A DNA stretch of 64,000 nt from Comamonadaceae bacterium G21597-S1 (GCA_027214345.1 JAPWHR010000020.1:1-64000), one strand, 5' to 3'. Shown: positions 1-9,771, numbered from the stretch's first letter. A program made the numbers and translations. The notes: generated from the letters alone by a model not told the origin.

Positions 1-15
1 CAACCCGTTCAGCAA

Positions 16-39
16 TCAAGGCCGTAACCAAAGCCTTGA
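16..39. other. Short inverted repeat upstream of the Bug receptor gene
   Basis: TCAAGGC (16-22) and GCCTTGA (33-39) form a perfect 7-bp dyad with a 10-nt spacer. No T-run follows, so it may be an operator, the end of an upstream transcript, or chance. The gene it would serve starts at 82. Nothing else is seen in the first 81 bases except the ribosome binding site at 71-75. Confidence 0.25.
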
Positions 40-81
40 CCACTGAAGTTTGAATCAACTTGAAGATATTAGGAGACCCGC

Positions 82-1146
82 ATGACCATACGACTTTCAC
101 GACCGAGCACCTACCACCCCGGCCGCGCCAGGTTCGCCGTACGCGTACTGGCGCACAGCCGGGGCACGGCCCGGCGCATGCTGGGGCGCCTGCTTGGCTC
201 GGCCTTGCTGGCCGCCGGCCTGGTGTCGCCCGCGCTGGCCCAGGACAGTTATCCCAGCCGCCCGGTGACGATGGTGGTGCCGTTCCCGCCCGGCGGCGTG
301 GCCGACACCGTCGGCCGGCCTGTTGCCGAGGCGATGGCGCGCCAGCTCAAGCAGTCGGTGGTGGTCGAGAACAAGGCCGGTGCCGGCGGCGGCATCGGCA
401 TGGCGTACGTGGCCAAGGCCAAGCCGGACGGCTATACCATGCTGATGGCCTTGTCGTCGCTGGTCGTGTTGCCCGAGGCCGACAAGATCCTGAACCGGGC
501 GCAGATGTTCCGGCTCGACCAGCTCAAGCCCATCGCCCGCTTCACGGCCGATCCGACCGTGCTGGTGGTGCGTGCGGACAGCCCGTGGAAGACCTATGCG
601 GAGTTCATGGCCCACGTCAAGGGCAACCCCGGCCGCATCACCTTTGGCTCGTCGGGCAACTACGGCACCATGCACGTGCCGATGGAGCAGCTCAAGGTGG
701 CCACGTCGAGCTTCATGCTGCACGTGCCGTATACCGGTGCCGGCCCGGCGGTGCTGGCGTTGCTGGCCGGCAACGTCGACGCCTTGTCCACCGGCCCGGC
801 CAGCGTGTTGCAGCACATCAAGGCCGGCAAGGTGCGCGCACTCGCGCATTGGGGCGAAGGGCGGTTGGCCGCGTTGCCGGAAGTGCCCAGCCTCAAGGAG
901 CTCGGCGTGCCGGTGCAGTACTCGCAGTGGGCCGGCCTGTTCGTGCCGGCCGACACGCCCGCGGCGGCAGTCGAAGCCCTGCGCCAGGCCGCACGTTTCG
1001 CCGCGCAGGATGCGCGGGCCGTCGGCGCCATGACGGCGGCCGGCACGTCGTTCCAGTTCCAGGACGCCACCGAGTTCGACCGCTTCGTGCTCGCCGAAGC
1101 CAAGGAGATGGCCCAGTTGGTGCAGCGCATCGGCAAGGTGGACTGA
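82..1146 (+). CDS. Bug-family (TctC) periplasmic solute-binding receptor
   Basis: A 354-residue exported binding protein of the tripartite tricarboxylate transporter receptor family, which captures small organic acids or related solutes in the periplasm. The N terminus is basic, followed by a hydrophobic signal segment (about residues 34-53) ending in Ala-Leu-Ala before QDSYPSRP. The hallmark start of the mature domain, YPSRPVTMVVPFPPGG, follows at once. AGGAG at 71-75, six bases before the ATG, supports the start at 82; an in-frame ATG at 178, right before the signal segment, is the alternative. No TctA/TctB membrane partners are nearby, as is usual for the many orphan Bug genes of Bordetella-like genomes. 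The ligand cannot be deduced. Confidence 0.9.
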   Translation: MTIRLSRPSTYHPGRARFAVRVLAHSRGTARRMLGRLLGSALLAAGLVSPALAQDSYPSRPVTMVVPFPPGGVADTVGRPVAEAMARQLKQSVVVENKAGAGGGIGMAYVAKAKPDGYTMLMALSSLVVLPEADKILNRAQMFRLDQLKPIARFTADPTVLVVRADSPWKTYAEFMAHVKGNPGRITFGSSGNYGTMHVPMEQLKVATSSFMLHVPYTGAGPAVLALLAGNVDALSTGPASVLQHIKAGKVRALAHWGEGRLAALPEVPSLKELGVPVQYSQWAGLFVPADTPAAAVEALRQAARFAAQDARAVGAMTAAGTSFQFQDATEFDRFVLAEAKEMAQLVQRIGKVD

Positions 1147-1414
1147 TGGGGCATGGCGCCGGCGCGCCGATGCACCGGCAACGGCCGGGCCCGGCGCGAG
1201 GGTCGCTCCCTGCGGCGGATCGGGACAACCGGCCCGGCACCATCCGCCACCAGTGCGGATTCGTTTTTCAGCGTCGTTGCCAACGGGTTCCGCCGGCGGT
1301 TCCCGGCCAGTTCGCGCGACCCGCGCCGCGTATCATCGGCGCATCCCACCGGTATTGCGACGGTAGCGGCCCAGGCGGTCGCGGCAGGATGGGAGCGACA
1401 CACCTGAACAAGAA

Positions 1415-3274
1415 ATGAGCCGACGATCCGCATTCACCTGGTTGCTGCATCTGTTTCCTTTCCTGCAGTGGCGGCACATGGTGGATCGCGTGACGCTGCG
1501 CGCCGACGCCATTGCCGGCCTGACGGGTGGCCTGGTGCTGGTGCCCCAGGGCGTGGCGTTCGCCACCATCGCGGGCATGCCGCCCGAATACGGTTTGTAC
1601 GCCGCGATGTTGCCGGCGGTTGTCGCTGCCTTGTGGGGTTCGTCCTGGCACCTGGTGTCCGGGCCGACCACGGCGATCTCGATCGTCGTCTTCGCCACCA
1701 TGAGCCCGCTGGCCGAACCCGGCTCGCCGGAGTTCGTCGGTCTGGTGCTGACCCTGACCTTCCTGGTCGGTGTGTTCCAACTGGCGCTGGGTGCGTTGCG
1801 GCTGGGCACGCTGGTCAATTTCGTGTCGCATACGGTGGTGGTCGGCTTTACTGCCGGCGCCGCGGTGCTGATCGCCGCCAGCCAGGTCAAGAACTTCTTC
1901 GGCATCGAGATCGCGCGTGGCTCGTCGGTCTGGGAAGTGCTGCGGGGGCTCGGGCGGCAGTTGGCCGACATCAATCCGTATGTGACCGTCGTGGCGCTGG
2001 TCACCGTCGTGGCCAGTGTCGGCATCCGCAAGTGGCGGCCACGGGCCCCGCACATGATCGCGGCCCTGGTCATCGGCGGTCTGATTGCCGCGTTGCTGAA
2101 CCTGATCTTCGGTGCCGAGAATACTGGCATCAGGAGTATCGGCGCGTTGCGCGTCGGCCTGCCGCCGTTGTCGAGCCCGGATTTCTCGATGGGCACGATC
2201 GAGAAGCTGGTGCCGATCGCGATAGCAGTGGCCTTGCTGGCCCTGACCGAGGCGGTGTCGATTGCGCGGGCCGTGGCGCTCAAGAGCGGGCAACGCATCC
2301 ATGGCAACCAGGAATTCATCGGCCAGGGCCTGTCGAACCTGGCGGGTGCGTTCTTCTCGGGTTATGCGTCCAGCGGCTCGTTCAACCGCAGCGGCCTCAA
2401 TTACGAGGCAGGCGCGCGCACGCCGCTGGCGGCGGTGTTCTCGGCGGTGTTCCTGTTGCTGATCGTGTTGTTCCTCGCCCCGCTGGCGGAGTACCTGCCG
2501 ATTCCGGCCATGGCGGGTGTGTTGTTCGTCGTGGCCTGGGGCCTGATCGACTTTCATCATATGGCCGAGATCGTGCGCGTGAGCCGCGAGGAGACCGGCG
2601 TGCTGGTGGCCACGCTGATCGCGACCTTGACGCTGGAGCTGGAATTCGCGATCTATATCGGCGTGTTGTTGTCGCTGCTGTTGTTTCTCAACCGCACGGC
2701 CAAGCCCGGCATCGAGGACTGCAAGCCGCTCAAGGGCCAGTGGCCACCGGGATTCGGCAATGACACCGGGCTGCCGGACTGCCCCCAGCTCAAGATCGTG
2801 CGCATCAACGGTCCGATTTTCTTCGGCGCCGCCAACTACATTGCCGCCGAGCTGCAACGCATCGACGAGCGCAACCCGATGCAGCGCCACCTGCTGGTGG
2901 TGGGCTCGGGCATCAATTTCGTCGATCTCGAGGGTGCGCAGTTGCTGGCGCAGGAGGCGCGCCGCCGCCGCGCATTGGGTGGCGCCCTGTACATCTTCTA
3001 CATGAAGGACGAACCGATGGAGATGATGCGCCGCTGCGGCGCGTACGGCATCATCGGGGCCGAGAATTTTTTCCGCCTGGGCGAGGATGTGATCGGCAAG
3101 CTGTTTCCGCGGCTCGATGCCGGCATCTGCAGCTCGTGCAAGGTGCGCATCTTCAAGCCCTGCAAGGTCGATACCACGGTCGAGTCCGAAGCACTAGGCG
3201 CGCCGGTGGCCCAGCCCGTGACCATCGTGCGTCGACCGGCGGAATCGGACGCCCCCGCGGCGTTGAAGGACTAA
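1415..3274 (+). CDS. SulP-family inorganic anion transporter with STAS domain
   Basis: A 619-residue inner-membrane protein of the SulP (SLC26-like) family, which carries sulfate, bicarbonate or other anions. The first ~410 residues are a dense series of hydrophobic segments and include the family signature around PQGVAFATIAGMPPEYGLYA and SGPTTAISIVV. A cytoplasmic STAS domain follows from about residue 450 (IVRINGPIFFGAANYI). The C terminus ends in a short Cys-containing tail (CSSCKVRIFKPCK), which is uncommon and might bind a metal. It stands alone, 268 bp after the Bug receptor gene, and no sulfate or carbonate metabolism genes adjoin it, so its substrate is open. The start has only a weak AAG-type ribosome binding site. 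Confidence 0.9.
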   Translation: MSRRSAFTWLLHLFPFLQWRHMVDRVTLRADAIAGLTGGLVLVPQGVAFATIAGMPPEYGLYAAMLPAVVAALWGSSWHLVSGPTTAISIVVFATMSPLAEPGSPEFVGLVLTLTFLVGVFQLALGALRLGTLVNFVSHTVVVGFTAGAAVLIAASQVKNFFGIEIARGSSVWEVLRGLGRQLADINPYVTVVALVTVVASVGIRKWRPRAPHMIAALVIGGLIAALLNLIFGAENTGIRSIGALRVGLPPLSSPDFSMGTIEKLVPIAIAVALLALTEAVSIARAVALKSGQRIHGNQEFIGQGLSNLAGAFFSGYASSGSFNRSGLNYEAGARTPLAAVFSAVFLLLIVLFLAPLAEYLPIPAMAGVLFVVAWGLIDFHHMAEIVRVSREETGVLVATLIATLTLELEFAIYIGVLLSLLLFLNRTAKPGIEDCKPLKGQWPPGFGNDTGLPDCPQLKIVRINGPIFFGAANYIAAELQRIDERNPMQRHLLVVGSGINFVDLEGAQLLAQEARRRRALGGALYIFYMKDEPMEMMRRCGAYGIIGAENFFRLGEDVIGKLFPRLDAGICSSCKVRIFKPCKVDTTVESEALGAPVAQPVTIVRRPAESDAPAALKD

Positions 3275-3348
3275 AATCCGGGCTTCCTGCGCAGGCCGGT
3301 GCGATCCGTGTCGGCTGGCGCCCGCCCAACAGCCCCTGGATATAAACC

Positions 3349-3807
3349 ATGAAACGCTGTCTTTCCCTGTTCCGCGGCCTGGCCATGGCCCGGATGCTGC
3401 TGCTGGCTGCCGGCATGGTGTCGCTGGCGGGCACTGCCGGTGCCCAGATGGCCGTGCGCCAGTTTCCGCCCACCGTGCAGCGGGGCATGATGGTCGTGAC
3501 CGCGCCGCCGGCGATTGCGATCAACGGCCATGCAATGCGGCTGTCGCCGGGCGCCCGGATCCGCGGTCCGAACAACATGCTGCTGATGTCCGGCGCCCTG
3601 GTCGGACAGCGGTATGCCGTGAACTACCTGCTCGAGCCGCAAGGCCTGGTGCGCGAGGTCTGGATCCTGAGCCAGGCCGAGGTCGACGCCTTGCCCAAGG
3701 GTTGGGATGTCGTGACCAACATCCGCTTTGCGGCCGACGCCGACAAGCCCAAGGTCGACGACGGCAAGACGCCGTTCGACCAGCTGCCCAAGTTCCCGAG
3801 CCAGTAA
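3349..3807 (+). CDS. Small exported protein of unknown function
   Basis: A 152-residue protein with a signal peptide: basic start ([10 protein letters not shown]), hydrophobic stretch around residues 13-30, and a likely cleavage after AGA at about residue 32. The mature part is short and has no motif I recognise; it ends in a hydrophilic tail rich in Lys, Asp and Pro. It precedes miaB by 124 bp on the same strand, an arrangement I believe is shared with Bordetella-type genomes, but a functional link to tRNA modification is not implied by the sequence. The ribosome binding site is weak. Confidence 0.75.
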   Translation: MKRCLSLFRGLAMARMLLLAAGMVSLAGTAGAQMAVRQFPPTVQRGMMVVTAPPAIAINGHAMRLSPGARIRGPNNMLLMSGALVGQRYAVNYLLEPQGLVREVWILSQAEVDALPKGWDVVTNIRFAADADKPKVDDGKTPFDQLPKFPSQ

Positions 3808-3931
3808 GTCCGTGCCGGTGACGGGCGCGGCGGGGGCTTGGCGTGCCCCGGCGCCGACGCCCGGCGCAAGCCATCCGCCGGTTTCGCACGCTCCGGCCCA
3901 TCACCATCAGTTTCCCGACAGGTATTCGACC

Positions 3932-5269
3932 ATGAGCAAGAAAGTCTTCATCAAAACCTTTGGCTGCCAGATGAACGAGTATGACTCGGACAAGATGGTC
4001 GATGTCATGCACGCCGCCGAAGGCTACGAGTCCACGAGCAATGTCGACGAGGCCGACCTGATTCTGTTCAACACCTGTTCGGTGCGCGAGAAGGCCCAGG
4101 AGAAGGTGTTCTCGGACCTGGGCCGGGTCAAGCACCTGAAGAAGAAGGGCGTGCAGATCGGCGTCGGCGGCTGCGTGGCCAGCCAGGAGGGCGAGGCCAT
4201 CATTGCGCGTGCACCCTTTGTCGACGTGGTGTTCGGGCCGCAGACGCTGCACCGCCTGCCCGATCTGCTGCGGGAACGCCGCGCCCAGGACCGGCCGCAG
4301 GTGGACATCCGTTTCCCCGAGATCGAGAAGTTCGATCACCTGCCGCCGGCGCGCGTCGATGGCGCCACGGCCTTCGTCAGCATCATGGAGGGTTGCTCCA
4401 AGTACTGCAGTTATTGCGTCGTGCCCTATACCCGTGGCGAAGAGGTGTCGCGGCCCTTCGACGACGTGCTGGTCGAGGTGGCCGGCCTGGCGGACCAGGG
4501 GGTGCGCGAGGTCACGCTGCTGGGCCAGAACGTCAACGCCTATCGCGCGGCGATGGGCGACAGCGGCGAGACGGCCGACCTGGCGACGCTGATCGAATAC
4601 GTGGCCGAGATCCCCGGCATCGAGCGCATCCGGTTCACGACCAGCCATCCGAACGAGTTCACGGCGTCGCTGATCGACGTCTATGCGCGCGTGCCGCAAC
4701 TCGTCAGCCATCTGCACCTGCCGGTGCAACACGGTTCGGACCGCATCCTGATGGCGATGAAACGCGGCTACACGGCGATGGAATACAAGTCGACCGTGCG
4801 CAAGCTGCGGGCCGTCCGGCCCGAGCTGGCCCTGTCCAGCGACTTCATCGTCGGTTTTCCGGGCGAGACCGACGCCGATTTCGCCAAGCTGATGCAGCTG
4901 GTCGAGGACGTCGGTTATGACAGCTCGTTCAGCTTCATCTTCAGCCCGCGCCCCGGCACGCCGGCCGCCGCGCTGCACGACGAGACCCCGCATACGGTGA
5001 AGCTGGCGCGGTTGCAGCAACTGCAGGCGGTGCTGGACGACAACGTCAAGCGCATCAGCGCGAGCCGGCTGCACACCGTGCAGCGCGTGCTGGTCGAGGG
5101 CATGGCGCGCAAGGACGAGCAGCAGCTGTTCGGCCGTACCGAATGCAACCGGGCCGTGGTCTTCGAGGGCTCGCGGCGCCTGATCGGGCAGATGGTCGAC
5201 GTGCGCATCACCGAGGCGCCGCAGCGCTCGTTGCGCGGGGAGGTGGTGACGGTGGAGGCCGTGTTGTAA
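3932..5269 (+). CDS. miaB: tRNA-2-methylthio-N6-dimethylallyladenosine synthase MiaB
   Basis: A radical-SAM methylthiotransferase of 445 residues that adds the 2-methylthio group to i6A37 in tRNAs reading UNN codons. Three N-terminal cysteines for the auxiliary cluster lie in [22 protein letters not shown] and [10 protein letters not shown]. The radical-SAM triad is in CSKYCSYC (about residues 154-161), and the C terminus carries a TRAM-type segment. The frame is open well upstream, but [12 protein letters not shown] is the family start, so 3932 was chosen. It is convergent with ffh across the 75-bp repeat array. Confidence 0.97.
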   Translation: MSKKVFIKTFGCQMNEYDSDKMVDVMHAAEGYESTSNVDEADLILFNTCSVREKAQEKVFSDLGRVKHLKKKGVQIGVGGCVASQEGEAIIARAPFVDVVFGPQTLHRLPDLLRERRAQDRPQVDIRFPEIEKFDHLPPARVDGATAFVSIMEGCSKYCSYCVVPYTRGEEVSRPFDDVLVEVAGLADQGVREVTLLGQNVNAYRAAMGDSGETADLATLIEYVAEIPGIERIRFTTSHPNEFTASLIDVYARVPQLVSHLHLPVQHGSDRILMAMKRGYTAMEYKSTVRKLRAVRPELALSSDFIVGFPGETDADFAKLMQLVEDVGYDSSFSFIFSPRPGTPAAALHDETPHTVKLARLQQLQAVLDDNVKRISASRLHTVQRVLVEGMARKDEQQLFGRTECNRAVVFEGSRRLIGQMVDVRITEAPQRSLRGEVVTVEAVL

Positions 5270-5271
5270 GT

Positions 5272-5565
5272 CCGGACAGCCGAGGAAGTGTTGGTGCCAG
5301 AGCTCGCCCACTTCGTGTGGCTCGGTCTGGCACACAAGGGAAACAGCCGGACAGCCGAGGAAGTGTTGGTGCCAGAGCTCGCCCACTTCGTGTGGCTCGG
5401 TCTGGCACACAAGGGAAACAGCCGGACAGCCGAGGAAGTGTTGGTGCCAGAGCTCGCCCACTTCGTGTGGCTCGGTCTGGCACACAAGGGAAACAGCCGG
5501 ACAGCCGAGGAAGTGTTGGTGCCAGAGCTCGCCCACTTCGTGTGGCTCGGTCTGGCACACAAGGG
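5272..5565. repeat. Four perfect tandem copies of a 75-bp hairpin repeat
   Basis: Units start at 5272, 5347, 5422 and 5497. The first three are 75 bp and identical; the fourth is identical for its 69 bp and lacks the last six bases (AAACAG). Each unit contains GTGCCAGA and TCTGGCAC (5294-5301 and 5326-5333 in copy 1), flanking a smaller CCCAC-TTC-GTG(T)GG stem, so RNA from either strand folds into a 40-nt hairpin. The array begins two bases after the miaB stop and ends one base before the ffh stop. The period is a multiple of three, so several frames stay open and give spurious repetitive ORFs. No T-run follows the stems. It may be a palindromic repeat of the REP type or a processing or termination signal for the two converging transcripts. 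Confidence 0.95.
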
Positions 5566-5566
5566 C

Positions 5567-6931
5567 TCAGAAGGGCATTTTCGGCATGCCCTTGCCGCCG
5601 CCGAAGCGCTTCATCATCTTCATCATGCCGCCGCCCTTCATCTTCTTCATCATGTCCTGCATCTGCTCGAATTCCTTGAGCATGCGGTTGACTTCCTGCA
5701 CCTGAACGCCGGCGCCCAGCGCGATGCGGCGCTTGCGCGTGGCCTTGATCAGGTCGGGCTTGCGCCGCTCGAGCGGGGTCATGCTGTGGATGATGCCTTC
5801 CTTGCGCCGGATGTCTTTTTCGGCCCGGTTCATGTCGACCTGGCCGGCCTTGGCGGCCATGGCGGCGGGCAGCTTGTCCATCAGGCTGGACAGGCCGCCC
5901 ATCTGCTTCATCTGCTGGATCTGGCCGAGGAAGTCGTTGAGGTCGAAGCCGGCGCCGCTCTTGACCTTGGCTGCGAGTTTCTGCGCCGCCTGCATGTCCA
6001 CGCCGGAGCTGACCTGCTCGACCAGCGCGACGATGTCGCCCATGCCCAGGATGCGGCCGGCGTGGCGCTGGGCGTCGAACACCTCCAGCCCGTCGATCTT
6101 CTCGCTGGTGCCGGCGAACTTGATCGGCGCGCCGGTCACATGGCGCGCCGACAGGGCCGCACCGCCGCGCGAGTCGCCGTCGGTCTTGGTCAGGATGATG
6201 CCGGTCAGCGGCAAGGCCTGCTTGAACGCGGCCGCGACGTTGACCGCGTCCTGGCCCTGCATCGCGTCGACGACGAACAGCGTCTCGACCGGCTTGAGCA
6301 CCTGGTGCAGGTCCCGGATCTCGGCCATCAGCACTTCGTCGATCGCCAGCCGGCCGGCGGTGTCCACCAGCAGCACGTCGAAATAATGCTTGCGCGCATA
6401 GTCCAGGGCCGCGCGGGCGATGTCCACCGGCTTCTGGTCGGCGCTGCTGGGGAACCATTCGGCACCGGCCTGCGCCGTGACGGTCTTGAGCTGCTCGATG
6501 GCGGCCGGCCGATACACGTCGCCCGAGACGGTCAGCACTTTTTTCTTGCGCTTGTCGATCAGGTGGCGCGCCAGCTTGGCGGTGCTGGTCGTCTTGCCCG
6601 AACCCTGCAGGCCGGCCATCAGGATGACCACCGGCGGCTGGGCCACCAGGTTGATGTCGCTGACGCCTTCGCCCATGGTCGCGGCGAGTTCCTTGTTGAC
6701 GATGCCCACCAGGGCCTGGCCGGGCGACAGCGAACCCAGCACCTCCTGGCCCAGTGCCTTCTCCTTGACACGGGCGATGAAGTCGCGCACCACCGGCAGT
6801 GCAACGTCAGCCTCCAGCAGCGCCATGCGCACCTCGCGCAGCATGTCGGTGACGTTGGATTCGGTGATGCGGGCCTGGCCACGCATCTCCTTGACCAGGC
6901 GGGACAGTTTTTCGGAAAGCGAGGAGGCCAT
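5567..6931 (-). CDS. ffh: Signal recognition particle GTPase Ffh
   Basis: The protein subunit of the signal recognition particle, 454 residues from the chosen start. It binds 4.5S RNA and targets inner-membrane proteins co-translationally. The N domain begins LSEKLSRLVKEMRG; the G domain has the P-loop GLQGSGKTTSTAK and the DTAGR motif; the C-terminal M domain ends in a methionine-rich tail (MMKKMKGGGMMKMMKRF). The frame is open upstream to 6997, but family comparison favours MASSLSEK at 6931. No strong ribosome binding site is visible for either start. It diverges from the YpjD-like gene and converges with miaB. Confidence 0.97.
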   Translation of the reverse strand: MASSLSEKLSRLVKEMRGQARITESNVTDMLREVRMALLEADVALPVVRDFIARVKEKALGQEVLGSLSPGQALVGIVNKELAATMGEGVSDINLVAQPPVVILMAGLQGSGKTTSTAKLARHLIDKRKKKVLTVSGDVYRPAAIEQLKTVTAQAGAEWFPSSADQKPVDIARAALDYARKHYFDVLLVDTAGRLAIDEVLMAEIRDLHQVLKPVETLFVVDAMQGQDAVNVAAAFKQALPLTGIILTKTDGDSRGGAALSARHVTGAPIKFAGTSEKIDGLEVFDAQRHAGRILGMGDIVALVEQVSSGVDMQAAQKLAAKVKSGAGFDLNDFLGQIQQMKQMGGLSSLMDKLPAAMAAKAGQVDMNRAEKDIRRKEGIIHSMTPLERRKPDLIKATRKRRIALGAGVQVQEVNRMLKEFEQMQDMMKKMKGGGMMKMMKRFGGGKGMPKMPF

Positions 6932-7018
6932 GATGGTTCGATCGATGGGTGCAGGCATTTGCCGCGTCGGGCTCGCGATTGCACGGGTTTGCAGCATGCG
7001 AAACGCTAAACTGTACCC

Positions 7019-7819
7019 ATGATTCTAGCCAGTGGCTCCTTGTCGAACCATGTCCTTGCCTGGACCGTGGCCGGCATCTACCTGATGCCGGCCGTGGTGC
7101 CGCGCATGGCCCTGGGCTCGGCCCGGCTGCTGGTGATGCTGGCCCTGCTGATGCACGCGGTGCTGCTGGGCGTCGGATTGCTGGGGGGCGCGCCGCGCTT
7201 CGGCTTCGCGCCCGCGTTGTCCATCACCGTCTGGCTGGTCGGTTGCGTGTATGCGGTCGAAAGCCAGTTCTATCCGCAACTGCGGATCCGCCGCGTCATG
7301 TGCGTGCTGGCCGCCATCTCGGTACTGATGCCGCTGGCGTTTCCGGGCGCCGCGCTGCATCCGAGCGCGTCGGTCTGGTTGCCCTTGCATCTGGCGCTGG
7401 GCGTCGCGTGTTATGGCCTGTTCGGCGCCGCGGTCGTCCATGCCTGGCTGATGGGGCGTGCCGAATCGCGCATGCGCCATGCGTCCGAGACCGACAGCGG
7501 CGTGCCCCTGCTCACGCTCGAGCGGCTGACCTTCCGTTTCGTCGGTGCGGGCTTCGTGTTGTTGACCGCGACCCTGGGCGCCGGGCTGCTGTTCGGCGAA
7601 GCGCTGTACGGACCGGGCAAGGCGCTGCGCCTGGACCACAAGACCGTGTTCTCGGTCTTGTCCTGGCTGACCTTTGCGGCCTTGCTGCTGGGCCGGGCCC
7701 GTTACGGCTGGCGTGGCCGGCGCGCGGTGCGGGTTCTGTATGCGGGCACCGGCCTGTTGTTCCTGGCCTATGTCGGTTCGCGGTTCGTGATGGAAGTTTT
7801 TCTGGGACGCATGGCATGA
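7019..7819 (+). CDS. YpjD-like inner-membrane protein (cytochrome c assembly / CcsA-HemX family)
   Basis: A 266-residue integral membrane protein with about eight hydrophobic segments and small polar loops. It matches the YpjD group of the CcmC/CcsA/HemX superfamily, which is linked to haem handling but has no firm function when found outside cytochrome-maturation operons. The divergent ffh/ypjD arrangement is widespread in proteobacteria and supports the call. Its stop overlaps the next start (ATGA at 7816-7819), so the two are probably translationally coupled. Confidence 0.85.
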   Translation: MILASGSLSNHVLAWTVAGIYLMPAVVPRMALGSARLLVMLALLMHAVLLGVGLLGGAPRFGFAPALSITVWLVGCVYAVESQFYPQLRIRRVMCVLAAISVLMPLAFPGAALHPSASVWLPLHLALGVACYGLFGAAVVHAWLMGRAESRMRHASETDSGVPLLTLERLTFRFVGAGFVLLTATLGAGLLFGEALYGPGKALRLDHKTVFSVLSWLTFAALLLGRARYGWRGRRAVRVLYAGTGLLFLAYVGSRFVMEVFLGRMA

Positions 7820-8049
7820 AGTACCTGCTGGTCCTGGTCGTCGTGATGGTCGGCATCTGGATCTGGCGATCGAACCGGGCCGAGGAAAAAGCCGAGTCGG
7901 GCCGCGACCGGCCGCGCCGGGAGGAGGCCGCCGTCGACATGGTCGGTTGCGACGTGTGCGGCTTGCATTGCCCGCGCCAGGACGTGGTCGTGGGTCGCCG
8001 GGGCATGTACTGCTGCGACCAGCACCGGAACCAGGCCGAGCAGGCCTGA
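7816..8049 (+). CDS. Small membrane-anchored Cys-rich protein (PP0621-like)
   Basis: A 77-residue protein with one N-terminal transmembrane segment (LLVLVVVMVGIWIW), a charged linker and a C-terminal knuckle CDVCGLHC...CCDQH that looks able to bind zinc. It starts by a 4-bp ATGA overlap with the YpjD-like gene and ends ten bases before the sensor kinase gene, so all four genes probably form one operon. Its function is unknown; proteins of this kind recur beside ypjD/pilS in betaproteobacteria and pseudomonads. Confidence 0.8.
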   Translation: MKYLLVLVVVMVGIWIWRSNRAEEKAESGRDRPRREEAAVDMVGCDVCGLHCPRQDVVVGRRGMYCCDQHRNQAEQA

Positions 8050-8058
8050 GCGCGCGCC

Positions 8059-9771
8059 ATGTCCGGCTCGGCGCAGCAACCCTGGCTGGACCTGCGGCTG
8101 GGGCTTTACGGCGGTGCCATGCCGGCGGACGGACCGGACGAGTTCGCGCGCTTGTGGCGGGGGTTCATGACGGCGCGCGTGACACTGGGGCTGGTGCTGC
8201 TGGCGCTGCAGACCACCTTGTATGCGCTGGGGCAGGCGACCGACCTGTTGCTGATCCTGGTGTGTGGCGCCTACCTGGCCGCCACGCTGGTGACCCGCAT
8301 GGCCGGTACGGCCCGGCGCCTGAGCCCAACGCTGGGGCCGCGCGGCTTGTCGATCATCGGCGTCGACGTGGTCACCTTCGCGTTGCTGCAATACGTGCAG
8401 GGCCAGTCGGGGATCAACTATTCACCCTTGCTCGCGCTGCCGGTGCTGCTGTCGGCGGTGCTGGGCTCGTTGCCACTGGCGCTGGGCACCGCGGCCGGCG
8501 CCACCTTGTTGCTGCTGGGCCAGGCCAGCCTGTCCGGACTGCGGCCGGACGTGGACGCGGCACCCCTGGTGGCGCAGTCGGCCCTGACCGGCGCCGGGTA
8601 TTTCGTCATCGCCATCCTGGCCAGCCAGATCTCGGCGCGCCTGGCGACCGAAGAGCAACGCTCGTTGCGCAGCCAGATGCTCGCGCGCGTGCAGCGCAAG
8701 GTCAACAGCCTGGTGATCGAGTCCATGACCGACGGTGTGCTGGTCGTCGATGCGCAGGACATGGTGCTGGCGGCGAATCCGGCCGCGTCCAAGTTGCTCG
8801 GACGTGATCTCATGCAGGCGCAGGAGCCGTTCTCGCTGTCCCGGGAGCCGGCCTGGCAGCAGCTGGCCCAGCTCAACCAGCGCAGTTTTTCCGGCAAGCC
8901 GTCCCAGGGCGACAGCATCCTGCTGGCCCTGCCCGGCATCGGTCCGCAATACACCCATGTGCGCACCCGTATCGCGGCCAGCGACGACGACGCGCAGGAG
9001 CGGCTGTGCGTGATGTTCGTGCAGGACCAGCGCGAGGCCGAGGCGCGCATGCGCACCGAGAAGCTGGTCAGCATGGGCCGGATGTCGGCCGCGGTTGCGC
9101 ACGAGATCCGCAATCCGCTGGCCGCGATCGTGCAGGCCAATGCACTGCTGGACGAGGAGGTCGCGGATCCGCGGCTCAAGTCCCTGATCCGCATGGTGCA
9201 CCAGAACGCGAACCGGCTGGAGCGCATCGTCGACGAGGTGCTCAATATCTCGCGGTTGCATCGCGGCAGCGACGGTTCCTCGCCCTCGCGCACCCGGCTC
9301 GACGATACGGTGGCCCAGGTCTGCATGGACTGGTCGCAGCACGCGGGTCGCAACGACAGTCTCGCCACGGATCTGCGGGCCGGCGCCGCAGTGGTGGCCT
9401 TCGACCCGGAGCATCTGCGCCGGGTGCTGGTCAACCTGCTCGACAATGCGCAGCGTTATGCGGGCGCGATCGCGGGTTCGATCCAGGTGCTCACCGGCGA
9501 CGGACCGGGCGGACGGGCCACGATGGCCGTGTGGAGCGACGGCCCTCCGCTGGAGCCCTCGGTCGAGCGCCATCTGTTCGAGCCGTTTTTTTCGTCGGAG
9601 AGCCGCTCGACCGGGCTGGGCTTGTACATCTGCCGCGAGTTGTGCGACGGCCACGGGGCAACGATCGCCTTCGCCCGGACCCGGCGAACGGTCGCCGGAG
9701 CGTTGGTCGACGGCAACGAGTTCCGGGTCCGGTTTGCGCCATCGCGGTCTGACAAAATGCAGAGTGCATGA
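8059..9771 (+). CDS. pilS: PilS-type membrane sensor histidine kinase
   Basis: A 570-residue two-component sensor. The N-terminal ~190 residues carry about six membrane segments, followed by a PAS-like region (VIESMTDGVLVVDAQD...AANPAASKLLG). The dimerisation/phosphoacceptor helix has AVAHEIRNPLAAI with the His, and the ATPase domain has the N box LVNLLDNAQRY and the G box STGLGLYICRELC. The architecture and the overlapping sigma-54 regulator match PilS, which controls type IV pilin transcription in pseudomonads. No pilus genes lie in this window, so the regulon is inferred only. Confidence 0.85.
   Translation: MSGSAQQPWLDLRLGLYGGAMPADGPDEFARLWRGFMTARVTLGLVLLALQTTLYALGQATDLLLILVCGAYLAATLVTRMAGTARRLSPTLGPRGLSIIGVDVVTFALLQYVQGQSGINYSPLLALPVLLSAVLGSLPLALGTAAGATLLLLGQASLSGLRPDVDAAPLVAQSALTGAGYFVIAILASQISARLATEEQRSLRSQMLARVQRKVNSLVIESMTDGVLVVDAQDMVLAANPAASKLLGRDLMQAQEPFSLSREPAWQQLAQLNQRSFSGKPSQGDSILLALPGIGPQYTHVRTRIAASDDDAQERLCVMFVQDQREAEARMRTEKLVSMGRMSAAVAHEIRNPLAAIVQANALLDEEVADPRLKSLIRMVHQNANRLERIVDEVLNISRLHRGSDGSSPSRTRLDDTVAQVCMDWSQHAGRNDSLATDLRAGAAVVAFDPEHLRRVLVNLLDNAQRYAGAIAGSIQVLTGDGPGGRATMAVWSDGPPLEPSVERHLFEPFFSSESRSTGLGLYICRELCDGHGATIAFARTRRTVAGALVDGNEFRVRFAPSRSDKMQSA

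Noticed and set aside
1153-1407. Small ORF between the Bug receptor and SulP genes
   Set aside because: Arg-rich translation without motif or ribosome binding site; the 268-bp gap shows no supported gene.
3521-5560. Long antisense ORF with four repeats of a 25-residue unit
   Set aside because: It is opposite miaB and the repeat array; it stays open because the repeat period is a multiple of three and the DNA is G+C-rich.
5272-5565. CRISPR array
   Set aside because: The 75-bp units are directly contiguous and identical throughout, with no spacers between repeats and no cas genes nearby.
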